NCBI RefSeq assembly: GCF_000330505.1
Contig: NW_004191835.1
Location: 2,539-17,638 of the forward strand
Origin: Entamoeba invadens IP1
Taxonomy: Eukaryota > Evosea > Mastigamoebida > Endamoebidae
Length of the DNA: 15,100 bases
Direction: 5' to 3'
Below are positions 1-8,113 of this stretch, piece by piece; positions within the stretch are counted from its first letter, which is position 1; each line of letters begins with the position of its first letter. The position numbers and the translations under genes were made by a program. Under the pieces are notes generated by a model. The model was not told the DNA's origin and searched no databases. It saw only the letters and a list, made by a program, of their open reading frames with translations.

Positions 1-250
1 TTATATGGCATTTTTCTAATTTATACAACATTTTTAGTAAAATCAATAGTTTTTTTCTAAAATATATAGGATTTTTGATAACTTATATAACTTTTGTTTG
101 AAAATATTTTGCTTTTTTTACAAATTATTGGATATTCCCGAATATTAGGAATAAAAATACACATAATAAGCAAGTTATTATTTGTTAAAAATACTTAATA
201 TGTAACTATATTTATACTATTATATAACTAAATTTTAATCTATTTTTATT
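1..250. repeat. Left terminal inverted repeat (inner part)
   Basis: Perfect inverted match to 1813-2062, compared block by block by eye. The match stops at 250, where left and right sequences diverge. The arm contains imperfect direct repeats: 3-29 and 64-91 share the pattern ATATRGSATTTTT followed by an AACTTATAYAAC-like segment. The outer part of the arm is outside the window. Confidence 0.95.
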
Positions 251-442
251 GTTTATTTTAATACAAATTTTCACAATTATGATACATGATAAAAATAATT
301 AATTTATAATATAACTTTATCAATAATTATTACAAATATTTTATTATTGAATATATAATTATATATATTATATATTATATATATCATTATAATAGACTAA
401 TAAATGAACTGTATTAACCATACATTGTTTAAAAACATTTGA

Positions 443-1736
443 TTAAATATTTTCTTGGTTGTACACTCGAGGCCACACAATTTCCCTAACATTTTCAAAA
501 CAACTTTGGCACTCTTCTGGTTTAATAGTTAAAAAACCATCTCTGATTTTTTCAAGAAAATTTTCGATGCCATTCCAAGTTCTCACATTTTTTCAACCCT
601 ACTTTTCCAGATCCCAAATATATTTTCAATTAGGTTTAGTGCTGGTGAGTACGCAGCATTAAATACTACAGTGTGGTTTGTATTATCTAGCGTTCTTCTC
701 ATAGTGTTGTGAATATCACAATTATCCACCCAAAAAACGCATTGTCTCTGTTTTAAATCATACTCATGAATTAGGTACCGGAAGTAGTCTTCGAACGAAT
801 TTAACGTGTTTGTTCCACAAACCACATTGCAATAAGAGAGTCCGTCACAATCAACTGCGCATATGGAGGTGAGGCGAAGACCACCTTTTGATTTTGTGAT
901 GAAGGCTTCCTTCCCTCTAACTGACCAGCCATATGCAGGAGTTGATGCTACAGTCCAAAGTTTCATCTATACAAACCCAACGTGCTCCACCTGTTATATA
1001 ACCCCTTAGAGCGTTTACTGCTGCAATTCTTTTTTCTTTATTATCTGCCGTGTTGCTTGTTGGCCCTCTTGTCTTTGTTCTTTTGAAAGAAAAAATAGGG
1101 ACTTCTCTCTCTTCACCTGTTGCTGTTTTACCAGTCATGAAATTTCCAATTGATGATATCGAAGGTGCATAAAGATCAATGTCCTCTTTAGTAACAGCAA
1201 CCTTGGATATTTTTGGAATATCCAAAATGATTTCGTCAACATCTTCTTCTTCGCGTAATTTTTCTTCTTGTGCTATCATTTTTCTAATTGAAGTTATTTT
1301 TGTTGTTGTGTCTTCTTCAATGGCTTTTTCTACCAATTTTTGAAAAGGTAAAGTACGGCTTTGTCTTCTATAATGATTTTTGGATATATTGATATCCCTT
1401 TTCTTAACATTGAAAGATACTTTTCAATGTTTATTTTTTAATCCCAATTATTTCTGAATATCGTGAAGCATTCATGTTATCACCATTTTTACTCCATAGT
1501 TCAACCAAAGTATCTCTTTGATCAATCGTAACACGAGAATAAGGTCGTGTATTTGTTTTCTTCTTTTTTGAATCCAATTTTCGGGGCCGACCCCGTGATC
1601 TTTTTTGAAGAGGTGGGATATCTCGATGGGGCAACATTACAGGTTGTACAGGTTGCCCTTGCATGGATAATGGTGCATTTTCATGATAGTCGTTTCTTGC
1701 TCCTGGATCTCTTCTGTCGATATAATCTAATTGCAT
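443..1736 (-). pseudogene. Broken Tc1/mariner transposase (DD32E-type)
   Basis: This DDE/D transposase would cut and paste the surrounding element. It starts at ATG 1736. The N-terminal piece (1736-1431, 101 residues) has an AT-hook-like KRSRGRPRK followed by a lysine tract and a helix-turn-helix-like segment. The middle piece (open to about 917) carries the first catalytic Asp in WVCIDE. The next piece (966-583) carries the second Asp in FWVDNCDIH and the Glu in YSPALNLIENIFG, with 32 residues between them. A C-terminal tail, in another frame, continues to TAA at 443-445. About four frame changes are needed, near 1420, 1370, 960 and 575, all in or next to A- or T-runs. As read, no full-length protein is made. 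The catalytic residues themselves survive. The alternative is that some breaks are sequencing errors in homopolymers. Confidence 0.88.
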
Positions 1737-1812
1737 GATATCATTTTTTTGCCCGTTATTTAAATATACATAATTATGTTAAAAAAATATCCTCATTGAG
1801 AAGAGGTTCTAA

Positions 1813-2242
1813 AATAAAAATAGATTAAAATTTAGTTATATAATAGTATAAATATAGTTACATATTAAGTATTTTTAACAAATAATAACTTGCTTATTAT
1901 GTGTATTTTTATTCCTAATATTCGGGAATATCCAATAATTTGTAAAAAAAGCAAAATATTTTCAAACAAAAGTTATATAAGTTATCAAAAATCCTATATA
2001 TTTTAGAAAAAAACTATTGATTTTACTAAAAATGTTGTATAAATTAGAAAAATGCCATATAATTTATAACAAATATAATCACTTTCATTAAATGCTATAT
2101 AATTTATAAAAAACACAATCTATTTCATTAATAGTAATATAATTCATTAAATACAATATAAACCATAAAAAATACTGTCGAAAATATAAAAACATAATCG
2201 ATTTATTAAAAAATATTATCGATTTGAAACCAATGAGCACTG
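1813..2242. repeat. Right terminal inverted repeat, with proposed true terminus
   Basis: 1813-2062 is the exact inverted partner of 1-250. Beyond 2062 the same style of degenerate units continues: 2051-2090 and 2091-2130 form a 40-bp tandem pair matching at about 34 of 40 positions. ATCGATTT occurs twice nearer the end (about 2199-2225). The proposed terminus is CACTG at 2238-2242, abutting TA at 2243-2244. The part from 2063 to 2242 is assigned to the TIR by inference, because its left-arm partner is not in the window. Confidence 0.75.
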
Positions 2243-2581
2243 TATAAGGATTATAAAATAATTTATAACTTTAAATAATTAATCTATTATAATATAACTA
2301 TGTAAATATGATATAACATAACTATTTATTAAATTTTTTTTTTGCATTGTATTTTTTTTATAATAATATTTTACTATTAAAATAATCATTTTTTCATCTA
2401 TTTTTTGACAATTCACAAAATAGCAAAATACATATAGTGGTATATATGTAATAATATGTGTTTGTATCATCCCGTTTTATCAGATAATTTAATTGGAAAT
2501 GATAATTAAGATGTTTTATTATGTTAAAAAACAATTTATTTGTCGAGTAAAAGATATAGTTGTTAATTTAAATATGATTTA
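2243..2581. other. AT-rich intergenic DNA between two mobile elements
   Basis: No gene is supported here. Short open frames exist, for example one on the minus strand at 2279-2470, but they are made almost only of AT-rich codons (Ile, Lys, Tyr, Asn) and have no recognisable motif. The stretch begins at the TA next to the transposon terminus and ends at the TA (2580-2581) that flanks the MITE-like element. Confidence 0.6.
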
Positions 2582-2624
2582 CAGATAGTAGAAAAATAAG
2601 GTGTCAGGAATAAATTGGGTGTCA
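2582..2624. repeat. Left inverted-repeat arm of MITE-like element
   Basis: Pairs with 2731-2773 at 39 of 43 positions. Direct repeats of GGTGTCA lie at 2600-2606 and 2618-2624. Confidence 0.85.
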
Positions 2625-2730
2625 AATAAAATAGGGATTAGTTAATGTAAAAAAATGGGTTTCGTTTTTTTTTATTTTTTCCCCTCACAAAAAAAAATAT
2701 AAAAAACCATTAAATAACTCAAAATCAATC

Positions 2731-2773
2731 TGACACCCAATTTATTCTTGACACCCAAATTTTCTACTATCTG
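2731..2773. repeat. Right inverted-repeat arm of MITE-like element
   Basis: Inverted partner of 2582-2624. On this strand the repeated motif reads TGACACCC and occurs at 2731-2738 and 2749-2756. The arm ends at CTG, next to TA. Confidence 0.85.
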
Positions 2774-3823
2774 TATTATTTTTCTAATAAATATTAAAAT
2801 TATTTTTAATTTAACAACCTGATTAATTTAGTAAGTTTTATACCATATTATAATTTAAAACTGTGTTTTTTTCATTAGTTTACACCAAAATAAAAAAAAT
2901 GGCAATTATAAATAATGAATTTTATTAATAAAAAAAAAATCGAATAAAAAAGGATTGTTATGTTTTATCTTTTAATAATATGCAATACCAGTATATAAAT
3001 AATGCCGTTTTTTCCGTCTGAAACAAATAGTAATTATTTTTAACTATCAAACGATGGACTTTTGGGTCAATTAATAAGAAATTATCTTTTTCACACAGAT
3101 TTATTAACACCAAAATGTCGGGAAAAAGTTCAAATGTCGACGAATTTTCGTTTAAATGACGCCAAAGTTGATTCATAACTTAAAATACATCATCCCATTA
3201 TCACACCAACTAATACATATTAATAAAATAATTATTGTTCATAGTATAACTGGACTTTTTTTCTCAATTATTTTTTTCTTCTAAAAAACTTCTTGTGGTT
3301 TTCATCATTTTTTGAAAGGTTTACCATTCCGCGGCATATTAATCCCTTTATTATCACTATTTCTTGTTTATAAACAATTCTATATTGATTATTCTTTGTT
3401 ATAACCACACACAGAGACATGCTGAATTGCAGCCATATTCTACTCAATGACACCAATAATTAGAAACACCGAATAAAATCTAAACCAAATCAGTTCCAAA
3501 AAATCCCAAAAACACACTGTTGGAATTAATACTAATTTATAATTTAAAATAAATTAAATAAAATAAAATCCCAACGATTTGTTGAATGAAACATAACCAC
3601 TATTGTCCTAAAACAAGCGAATATTTATTTAATGAATTTCCCGATTCATACTTACATTATTACAAAGGTTAATAACTGAAAATTGTCTTGTTTTACTTTT
3701 GTTTGAGAGTTATGAATAAAAACTCTATTTGATGAAATAAAAATGAATAAAAATTTTGTTTTTTTTGCTTATTGAACAATGCAACCAGTCGAAGTCAGAG
3801 AACTTAATTCTTCAAATTGAACC
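2774..3823. other. AT-rich intergenic DNA upstream of the surface-protein gene
   Basis: About 1.05 kb with no gene that I can support firmly. It contains one short minus-strand ORF with slightly less AT-biased codons (2958-3176, listed separately) and another frame (3268-3456) that opens only with TTG and matches nothing I recognise. The last 100 bases hold the promoter of the plus-strand gene; AGAGAACTT at 3797-3805 resembles the Entamoeba GAAC element, 20-30 bases before the ATG. Confidence 0.5.
2958..3176 (-). CDS. Doubtful small ORF, unknown
   Basis: An ATG-initiated frame of 72 residues that I do not recognise. The first 45 or so residues have a mixed composition (Trp, His, Pro, Asp, Glu), less extreme than the surrounding DNA. 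The C-terminal part is Ile/Tyr/Leu-rich, as random AT-rich sequence would give. No signal peptide, domain or convincing splice site links it to the nearby frame at 3268-3456. It may be a relic of an older gene or a chance frame. Confidence 0.18.
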   Translation of the reverse strand: MNQLWRHLNENSSTFELFPDILVLINLCEKDNFLLIDPKVHRLIVKNNYYLFQTEKTALFIYWYCILLKDKT

Positions 3824-5448
3824 ATGGTGTGTACATCTTATACAATTTGCGTTGTCCTCCTATTGTTATCCCAAGTCTTTGGTGATGGGATGTGTGTCGT
3901 TTGTTCTTATTTATTCATTTTAAAACATTTGATTCATCCAAAACACCAAAATACTTAAATTTTGTCGATACAAAAACATTCATTAACTTTAAGAGACGTC
4001 TTGTTTTAGTCAATAAACAAAAGATGGACTTGAAGAGAATGGCCCTTGATCTTGAGACGGTTGATAGTTGTTACGATCATGTAGAAAACGCCGAAGACAA
4101 AGTAAGAGGACTTGCTGTTAAAAACGAGTGTTACGTACATGACTCTATTATACCAATGAAAAAGGGGACTAAAAAGATGAGTCGTTGTGGTGAATGTTTA
4201 GACCTTGTCGGGCCAAGTAACATCCAAGTCCAGTGCACAACTGCCGGAACTTTTCGATCCAGAAAGGTGAATGAAATTGTTGAGACAAATTTCATGTTAA
4301 TCAATATGGTGATAGTCAACCATGATTTGTACGACATAGTAGCTACAACATCTGACAATTATAACGATGAGTACTGTGAAATTGCAATTAGACAGAGTCA
4401 ATGTAACAATTTACCAAATCCATCACTTTATGTAGTCGATAACAACGAAACACATTCAAAAGTTCAAGTACTTAATATGCATGAGGTCACTGAATTCTTG
4501 ATAATAAACAACGTCCAATATATCTTAGGATTGGATCCGTATTTTACTATTCCACACTTTGACATCAACATAAAAGTTAGTGCAATAACATTCACAAATG
4601 ATGTGATACACTTTTTAAATGTCAACTTGACAAAGAACAATCTGATCACTTCAACAACAAAGTACGACGTGTCAAAACTTGAGGATTGCCAATATGACCC
4701 AAATTGGAATATCTACTCAACTGGAGCAGAAAGAGAGACCAACGACTATTTCAAGTGGATGTTCCGTTCTTCGGACAAAAGTGGTAAAATGTATTACGAG
4801 GAGAACAAAACTGAAGTTCTCGAAACAGAAAATTACCTCAGGTTTCAGAGTCACGACGATTTCACTAAAATTGTGTTTGTTGCACAAACTCCAATAAACT
4901 TTTTTGAGCAGTACACCCTTTTTTCTTTTACAGCGTCATCTGACAAGAAATGGGAATATCAAGAAAACTATGTGGGTGTTGGAAATAGTTCACAAGAGTA
5001 CTTTGACAGTATCATTAAATGCGTTGGTATGCCAATCGATGTGATAAACACAAAAGTGAATGACAATCAGTATAACATTTCAATGAAAATGTACTTCAAC
5101 AAAACATGTAGTTACTTGGGCAATGTCATTGCACTCGATTTCATTACAAGTGAAAATAGTGAGTTAAAAGTTACTTCGGCGCTATTAATAAAACGAGAAG
5201 ACCATCAACAGTCGTGTTCATATGACACTCTCAACTGTGAAAATGTCATTTGCACTGTGAGGGATGCAACTATAGATGATGGTGTTGGGAAGTGGCTCAA
5301 TGGGTGTATTCCAACATGTGGGAAATGTCGGACTGGTTTTGAGTGCACGACCACGGGCAAATGCGTCGAGTCAATAGTTTACAACTCGAGAAGTCGATGT
5401 TCCAGACTCTTCGTCTTCCTTGTTTTTTTCTGTGTTTTATTCATTTAG
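3824..5448 (+). CDS. Secreted or GPI/membrane-anchored surface protein, two exons
   Basis: I do not recognise the family. The ATG at 3824 opens a 25-codon first exon encoding a clear signal peptide (MVCTSYTICVVLLLLSQVFG). A canonical Entamoeba donor, GTTTGTT, follows at 3899. The main frame resumes in phase at 3994 (after AAG), giving about 509 residues. The ectodomain has scattered cysteines, including a CGEC motif, and several N-glycosylation sequons (NLT, NKT, NET, NSS, NIS). Near the C-terminus (about residues 463-482) is a compact Cys cluster with spacing CxxxCxxCxxxxxCxxxxxC, EGF-like in style. The protein ends with a 13-residue hydrophobic run after RSRCSR, fitting a GPI-attachment signal or a short anchor. 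Only 88 bp separate its stop from the stop of the convergent gene. The splice acceptor is the uncertain point; without the first exon, the first ATG would be 4024 and the signal peptide would be lost. Confidence 0.75.
3899..3993 (+). other. Intron of the surface-protein gene (acceptor uncertain)
   Basis: The donor GTTTGTT at 3899-3905 follows the signal-peptide exon exactly at a codon boundary. The AAG at 3991-3993 is the acceptor that keeps the frame (95 nt). A better-looking TTTTAG ends at 4009, but it is out of phase with this donor. It would only work with a weaker donor, GTGTCGT, at 3894, giving a 116-nt intron. Confidence 0.5.
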
Positions 5449-5536
5449 TTTTATACCTTTTTTATGCTTTATAAATAGATAGAGTCCACTTTTTAGAACC
5501 AAACAAAAACAATATTCTTGATTACATAATTGAAGT

Positions 5537-8113
5537 CTAAAAAGATAAAGAACTCTTAGCAACATACACCCTTCCATTCTTAGCACCACAAGCGACAGTC
5601 TGGTTCTTGTAGTCGATGGTACTAAACGATGACCCGGTATTACACTGAACATCATCTGCAAACTGCATCAAGTCGAGTAAATAGAACCGAATCTTCCCGT
5701 CACCACACCCACACGCAATAACGTTTCCTTCATGTGTAAGTACTTCGACTCGATTATCGAAAGTTATTGTTGGCAATTTGAGCATTCTAATATCCCACAA
5801 ACACAGTATTTTCTCACACCCAAAGCTTCCAAACTTGTTGTCGTCGAACGTGTCGAGTCCAATGACCCCGCTTTTATGGGGCTTCATCTCTGCGAACTTT
5901 CCCTTTCCACATCTGATATCCCACAAGTGCAACGCTCTATCTGAACTTCCGCTCAAATATACATTCTCATTAAATCTGGAACACGCAGTAATCTTTTTTG
6001 TGTGGCCTCTGTAATTGTATTTGACTGTCTGCTTGAAGTTGTTATAGTCGACTATTTGCACGGAGTCTCTCCACCCAAAGTAATTGTATTTGTCTATGGG
6101 AGTGAATCCTTCCAACCTCCCGATGACCGAATCGAAGATGACTGGCTGGACCAAGTCCTCGACGTAGTATTTTATAGTCCCACACCGGTATCCAATACAT
6201 ATCGAATTGGAAAGAAATGAAGAGTATATAATAGAGCTATTGGGTCCTAACAGTCCGCGTCCTGTTATTGGGTCTGTTGTCAAATTGAACACTTTAACCT
6301 TTCTATCAGCAGACCCACTGACCAATTGTGTTCCGTCTTTGTCCAATCCAACCGAACGGACTACATTGTTGTGTGCTTCGATTTCGATGATCCGCATTTG
6401 ACTCTTTTCCTCGTCTTGTTTTGTATTAAAAGAAACATGGAAGTTGAATTTGTAAGTATTCAACTCAGTGAAGTATTGATGTGTTTCTTTAAAAAGAATA
6501 ACCGACTTCTCCGTCACTGGTTTAGTAGTGTTTTGAACTTGTTTGTCTTCTTCAGTCCCCGAAGGTGATTCTTCGTTTAATGTACAATTCTCGTCACTTT
6601 CTTCCGTAGAACACAGGTTGTGTATCAGTGACCAAAGTTGCTTGCACGTCGCGCGCAGACTTTTGACGTCCTTTTTCGATAGCATTGAGCAGATATTCGA
6701 CAGTGTTGTCCTCTGCATCTTAACGAAAAAAGCATGTCCCGTCGTTTGTGGGACATTTCCACCAACAGCAAATTTCAACGTGGGAAGTCTTCTAATTGTG
6801 TCGACGTTAGTCGCTCCGATGTTGTCCTTCATGTTCTTCAAAAACGTTCTGATCACTTCTACAGACAGCCCAGTGGTCTTCTCTGAGAAGTCAACTTCCA
6901 TCTGGACGTTCCAATATCCGTCCGTGTCCTTCAACAACATGATGTATGCTTTATTAAAAAAGAAGTACGCCACCTTCTCTTGATTCTCTATAACACGTTC
7001 TGTTGATTTAAAATGGTATAACACACATTCATCAGAGTAATAAAACGCAGAGAACTCGAGCTTGTCTTCCGCTGCATTGTAGTCTTTTGAAGGGCCTTTT
7101 AAAACGACAAAGCAGTCGTCGTTGCTTTCTATAATTCTACACCGATTTTGGAAAACAACCCGAATTAGGGTTTCTGTGTTCAAATGAAGGGACGTCTTCT
7201 TTCTGAAATTGCCCGAACAGAACATGTTAATTTCACCTTTAAACCTCGACAACTCAGTTATGGTATAATCCTCCGTCTGTATTATAACAGTGCCAACTTT
7301 CTTTCGTTGGATCATCGCTTCAAAGCCTTGCCGCTCTATTTCAACATAATACGGTACATTCTCTATGTCAATCTTTGGAAGGTCAACAAGGGTTTTGAAT
7401 ATTCGACTGTCCATCGTTGTCTGTCTTCGAAGCCCAAGTTTGACGTTAGTTGAATGACACCAAGGAACCGGGTTTATCTTTGACAGTACAGTCACTTTGA
7501 CGTGTGTGGAAGACACTTGTTCGAAGATGAAACACTGATATAGAAATTGCGAGTCTCTGAATGGTACGATATTCGAGCGTTCATCTGTTGTACTATGAAC
7601 TAAGTAATAAATTTTGTTGTTGAATTTGTAAGTGCTCCGCTTCCCACATACAGCGACTTTGTTAATACCTAGAATATTCATTTCAGTTTCAAAACATGCG
7701 TCTGTCGATGTTTTTTGAAATAGGTTGTATTTGGTGACAAACGGATTGCATCTGTAATACAACGGAGTGGTCGCAAAGATGTTTAATAAATCCATTTGCG
7801 TTTCAATGACACCACAAGACTTAACTACATACAATCTATTTCTTTATTATGTTGTTATTAATTACACAATTTTTAAATGTAACAAATAGAGTCGGTTTTA
7901 TTTCGAAAACCAGTAAAACTATTTGAAAAACATAGTGGAAACAAACTGGTCTTCTGCATCTACAAAACTGAAGGAATTGTCCAAAGTAATATAACCTGAG
8001 TTCACTTTCATCTTTGAAGTCCATGACTCCTGCCAAAACTGTGAATTAAGAGGTGTGTCCGCGTATATTTGCACTTTTTGAATAAAGTTGTCCATATGTG
8101 GTTGGGTGTTCAT
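5537..8113 (-). CDS. START-like / F-box / WD40-repeat protein, two exons
   Basis: Probable substrate receptor of an SCF-type ubiquitin ligase (inferred from F-box plus WD40), acting in the cytosol. Exon 1 (8113-7947, ATG at 8113) joins exon 2 (7835-5537) across a GTTTGTT...TAG intron to give 821 residues. Residues 1 to about 205 resemble a START lipid-binding fold: a KxxGVIET segment, an FRDSQF motif near 147-152 and SKINPVP near 174-180. A second START-like stretch may span about 215-400, ending in a WNVQMEVDFSEKTTG strand-and-helix segment. An F-box-like motif lies at 432-464 (LSNICSMLSKKDVKSLRATC), followed by an acidic linker. WD40 blades run from about 539 to the end, with RGHTKK, LSGSSDR, two LWDIR motifs and GCGDGKIRF. 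The WD40 call is firm, the F-box likely, and START moderate. The single open frame alone would suggest a later start at 7795 that removes part of the first domain. Confidence 0.85.
7836..7946 (-). other. Intron of the START/F-box/WD40 gene
   Basis: On the minus strand the intron opens with GTTTGTTTCC and closes with AAATAG; it is 111 nt and very AT-rich. Exon 1 ends after two bases of a codon and exon 2 supplies the third (CA|A), so the frame is kept. Without splicing, exon 1 would stop eight codons later. Confidence 0.82.

Larger units (their letters stand above)
1..2242 (-). mobile_element. Tc1/mariner-superfamily DNA transposon, left end cut by the window
   Basis: The element has long terminal inverted repeats around one broken minus-strand transposase. 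Positions 1-250 are the exact reverse complement of 1813-2062, with no mismatch or gap that I can find, and the repeat is still running when the window begins. On the right, the likely terminus is the CACTG at 2238-2242 followed by TA (2243-2244). CAGTG-type ends next to a TA target duplication are typical of Tc1/mariner elements. If both arms are equal, each TIR would be about 430 bp and the whole element about 2.4 kb, starting roughly 180 bp before position 1; that is inference. The superfamily call rests on the transposase motifs (D, D, E with SPALNLIEN). Entamoeba genomes are known to carry Tc1/mariner families, but I cannot assign this copy to a named one. Confidence 0.88.
2582..2773. mobile_element. 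MITE-like element with 43-bp inverted repeats and TA flanks
   Basis: A 192-bp stretch starts with CAGATAGTAGAAAA and ends with its reverse complement. TA lies directly outside each end (2580-2581 and 2774-2775), as expected for the TA target duplication of a Tc1/mariner-type element. The inverted arms are 2582-2624 and 2731-2773 and match at 39 of 43 positions. Each arm holds GGTGTCA or GGGTGTCA twice, separated by a roughly 10-bp RGAATAAATT spacer, which resembles paired protein-binding sites. No coding capacity is present, so it would depend on a transposase encoded elsewhere. Its ends (CAGATAG) differ from the CAGTG ends of the larger neighbour, so it is probably not simply an internal-deletion derivative of it. 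The alternative is a structured intergenic hairpin that is not mobile. Confidence 0.72.

Noticed and set aside
396..404. AATGAACTG resembling the Entamoeba GAAC promoter element
   Set aside because: It lies downstream of the transposase on the other strand, with no plus-strand gene following it.
3100..3180. Relatively GC-rich patch checked for a tRNA
   Set aside because: A GTTCAAATG-like B box occurs, but no matching acceptor stem, D-arm or anticodon arm could be folded.
3268..3456. Minus-strand 62-codon frame
   Set aside because: It opens with TTG rather than ATG, resembles nothing known, and could not be joined convincingly to the 2958-3176 frame.
4200..4260. CGECLDL motif suggesting an expansin-like double-psi barrel
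   Set aside because: The other expansin/barwin hallmarks (a later D-x-C-P and an HFDL-type motif) are absent, so one short Cys motif is not enough.
6543..6983. Plus-strand open frame of 146 codons inside the START/F-box/WD40 gene
   Set aside because: It is a shadow of the minus-strand coding frame, with no motif and no promoter.
7919..7946. A 28-nt GTTTGTT...AAATAG segment that could be a mini-intron
   Set aside because: Using the later TAG (ending at 7836) instead connects exon 1 in phase to a 766-codon continuation; the short option gives only about 15 further codons before a stop.
7836..8036. Minus-strand 66-codon frame starting inside exon 1 of the START/F-box/WD40 gene
   Set aside because: It overlaps exon 1 in another frame and runs through the intron; the tail is low-complexity Asn/Ile/Lys.
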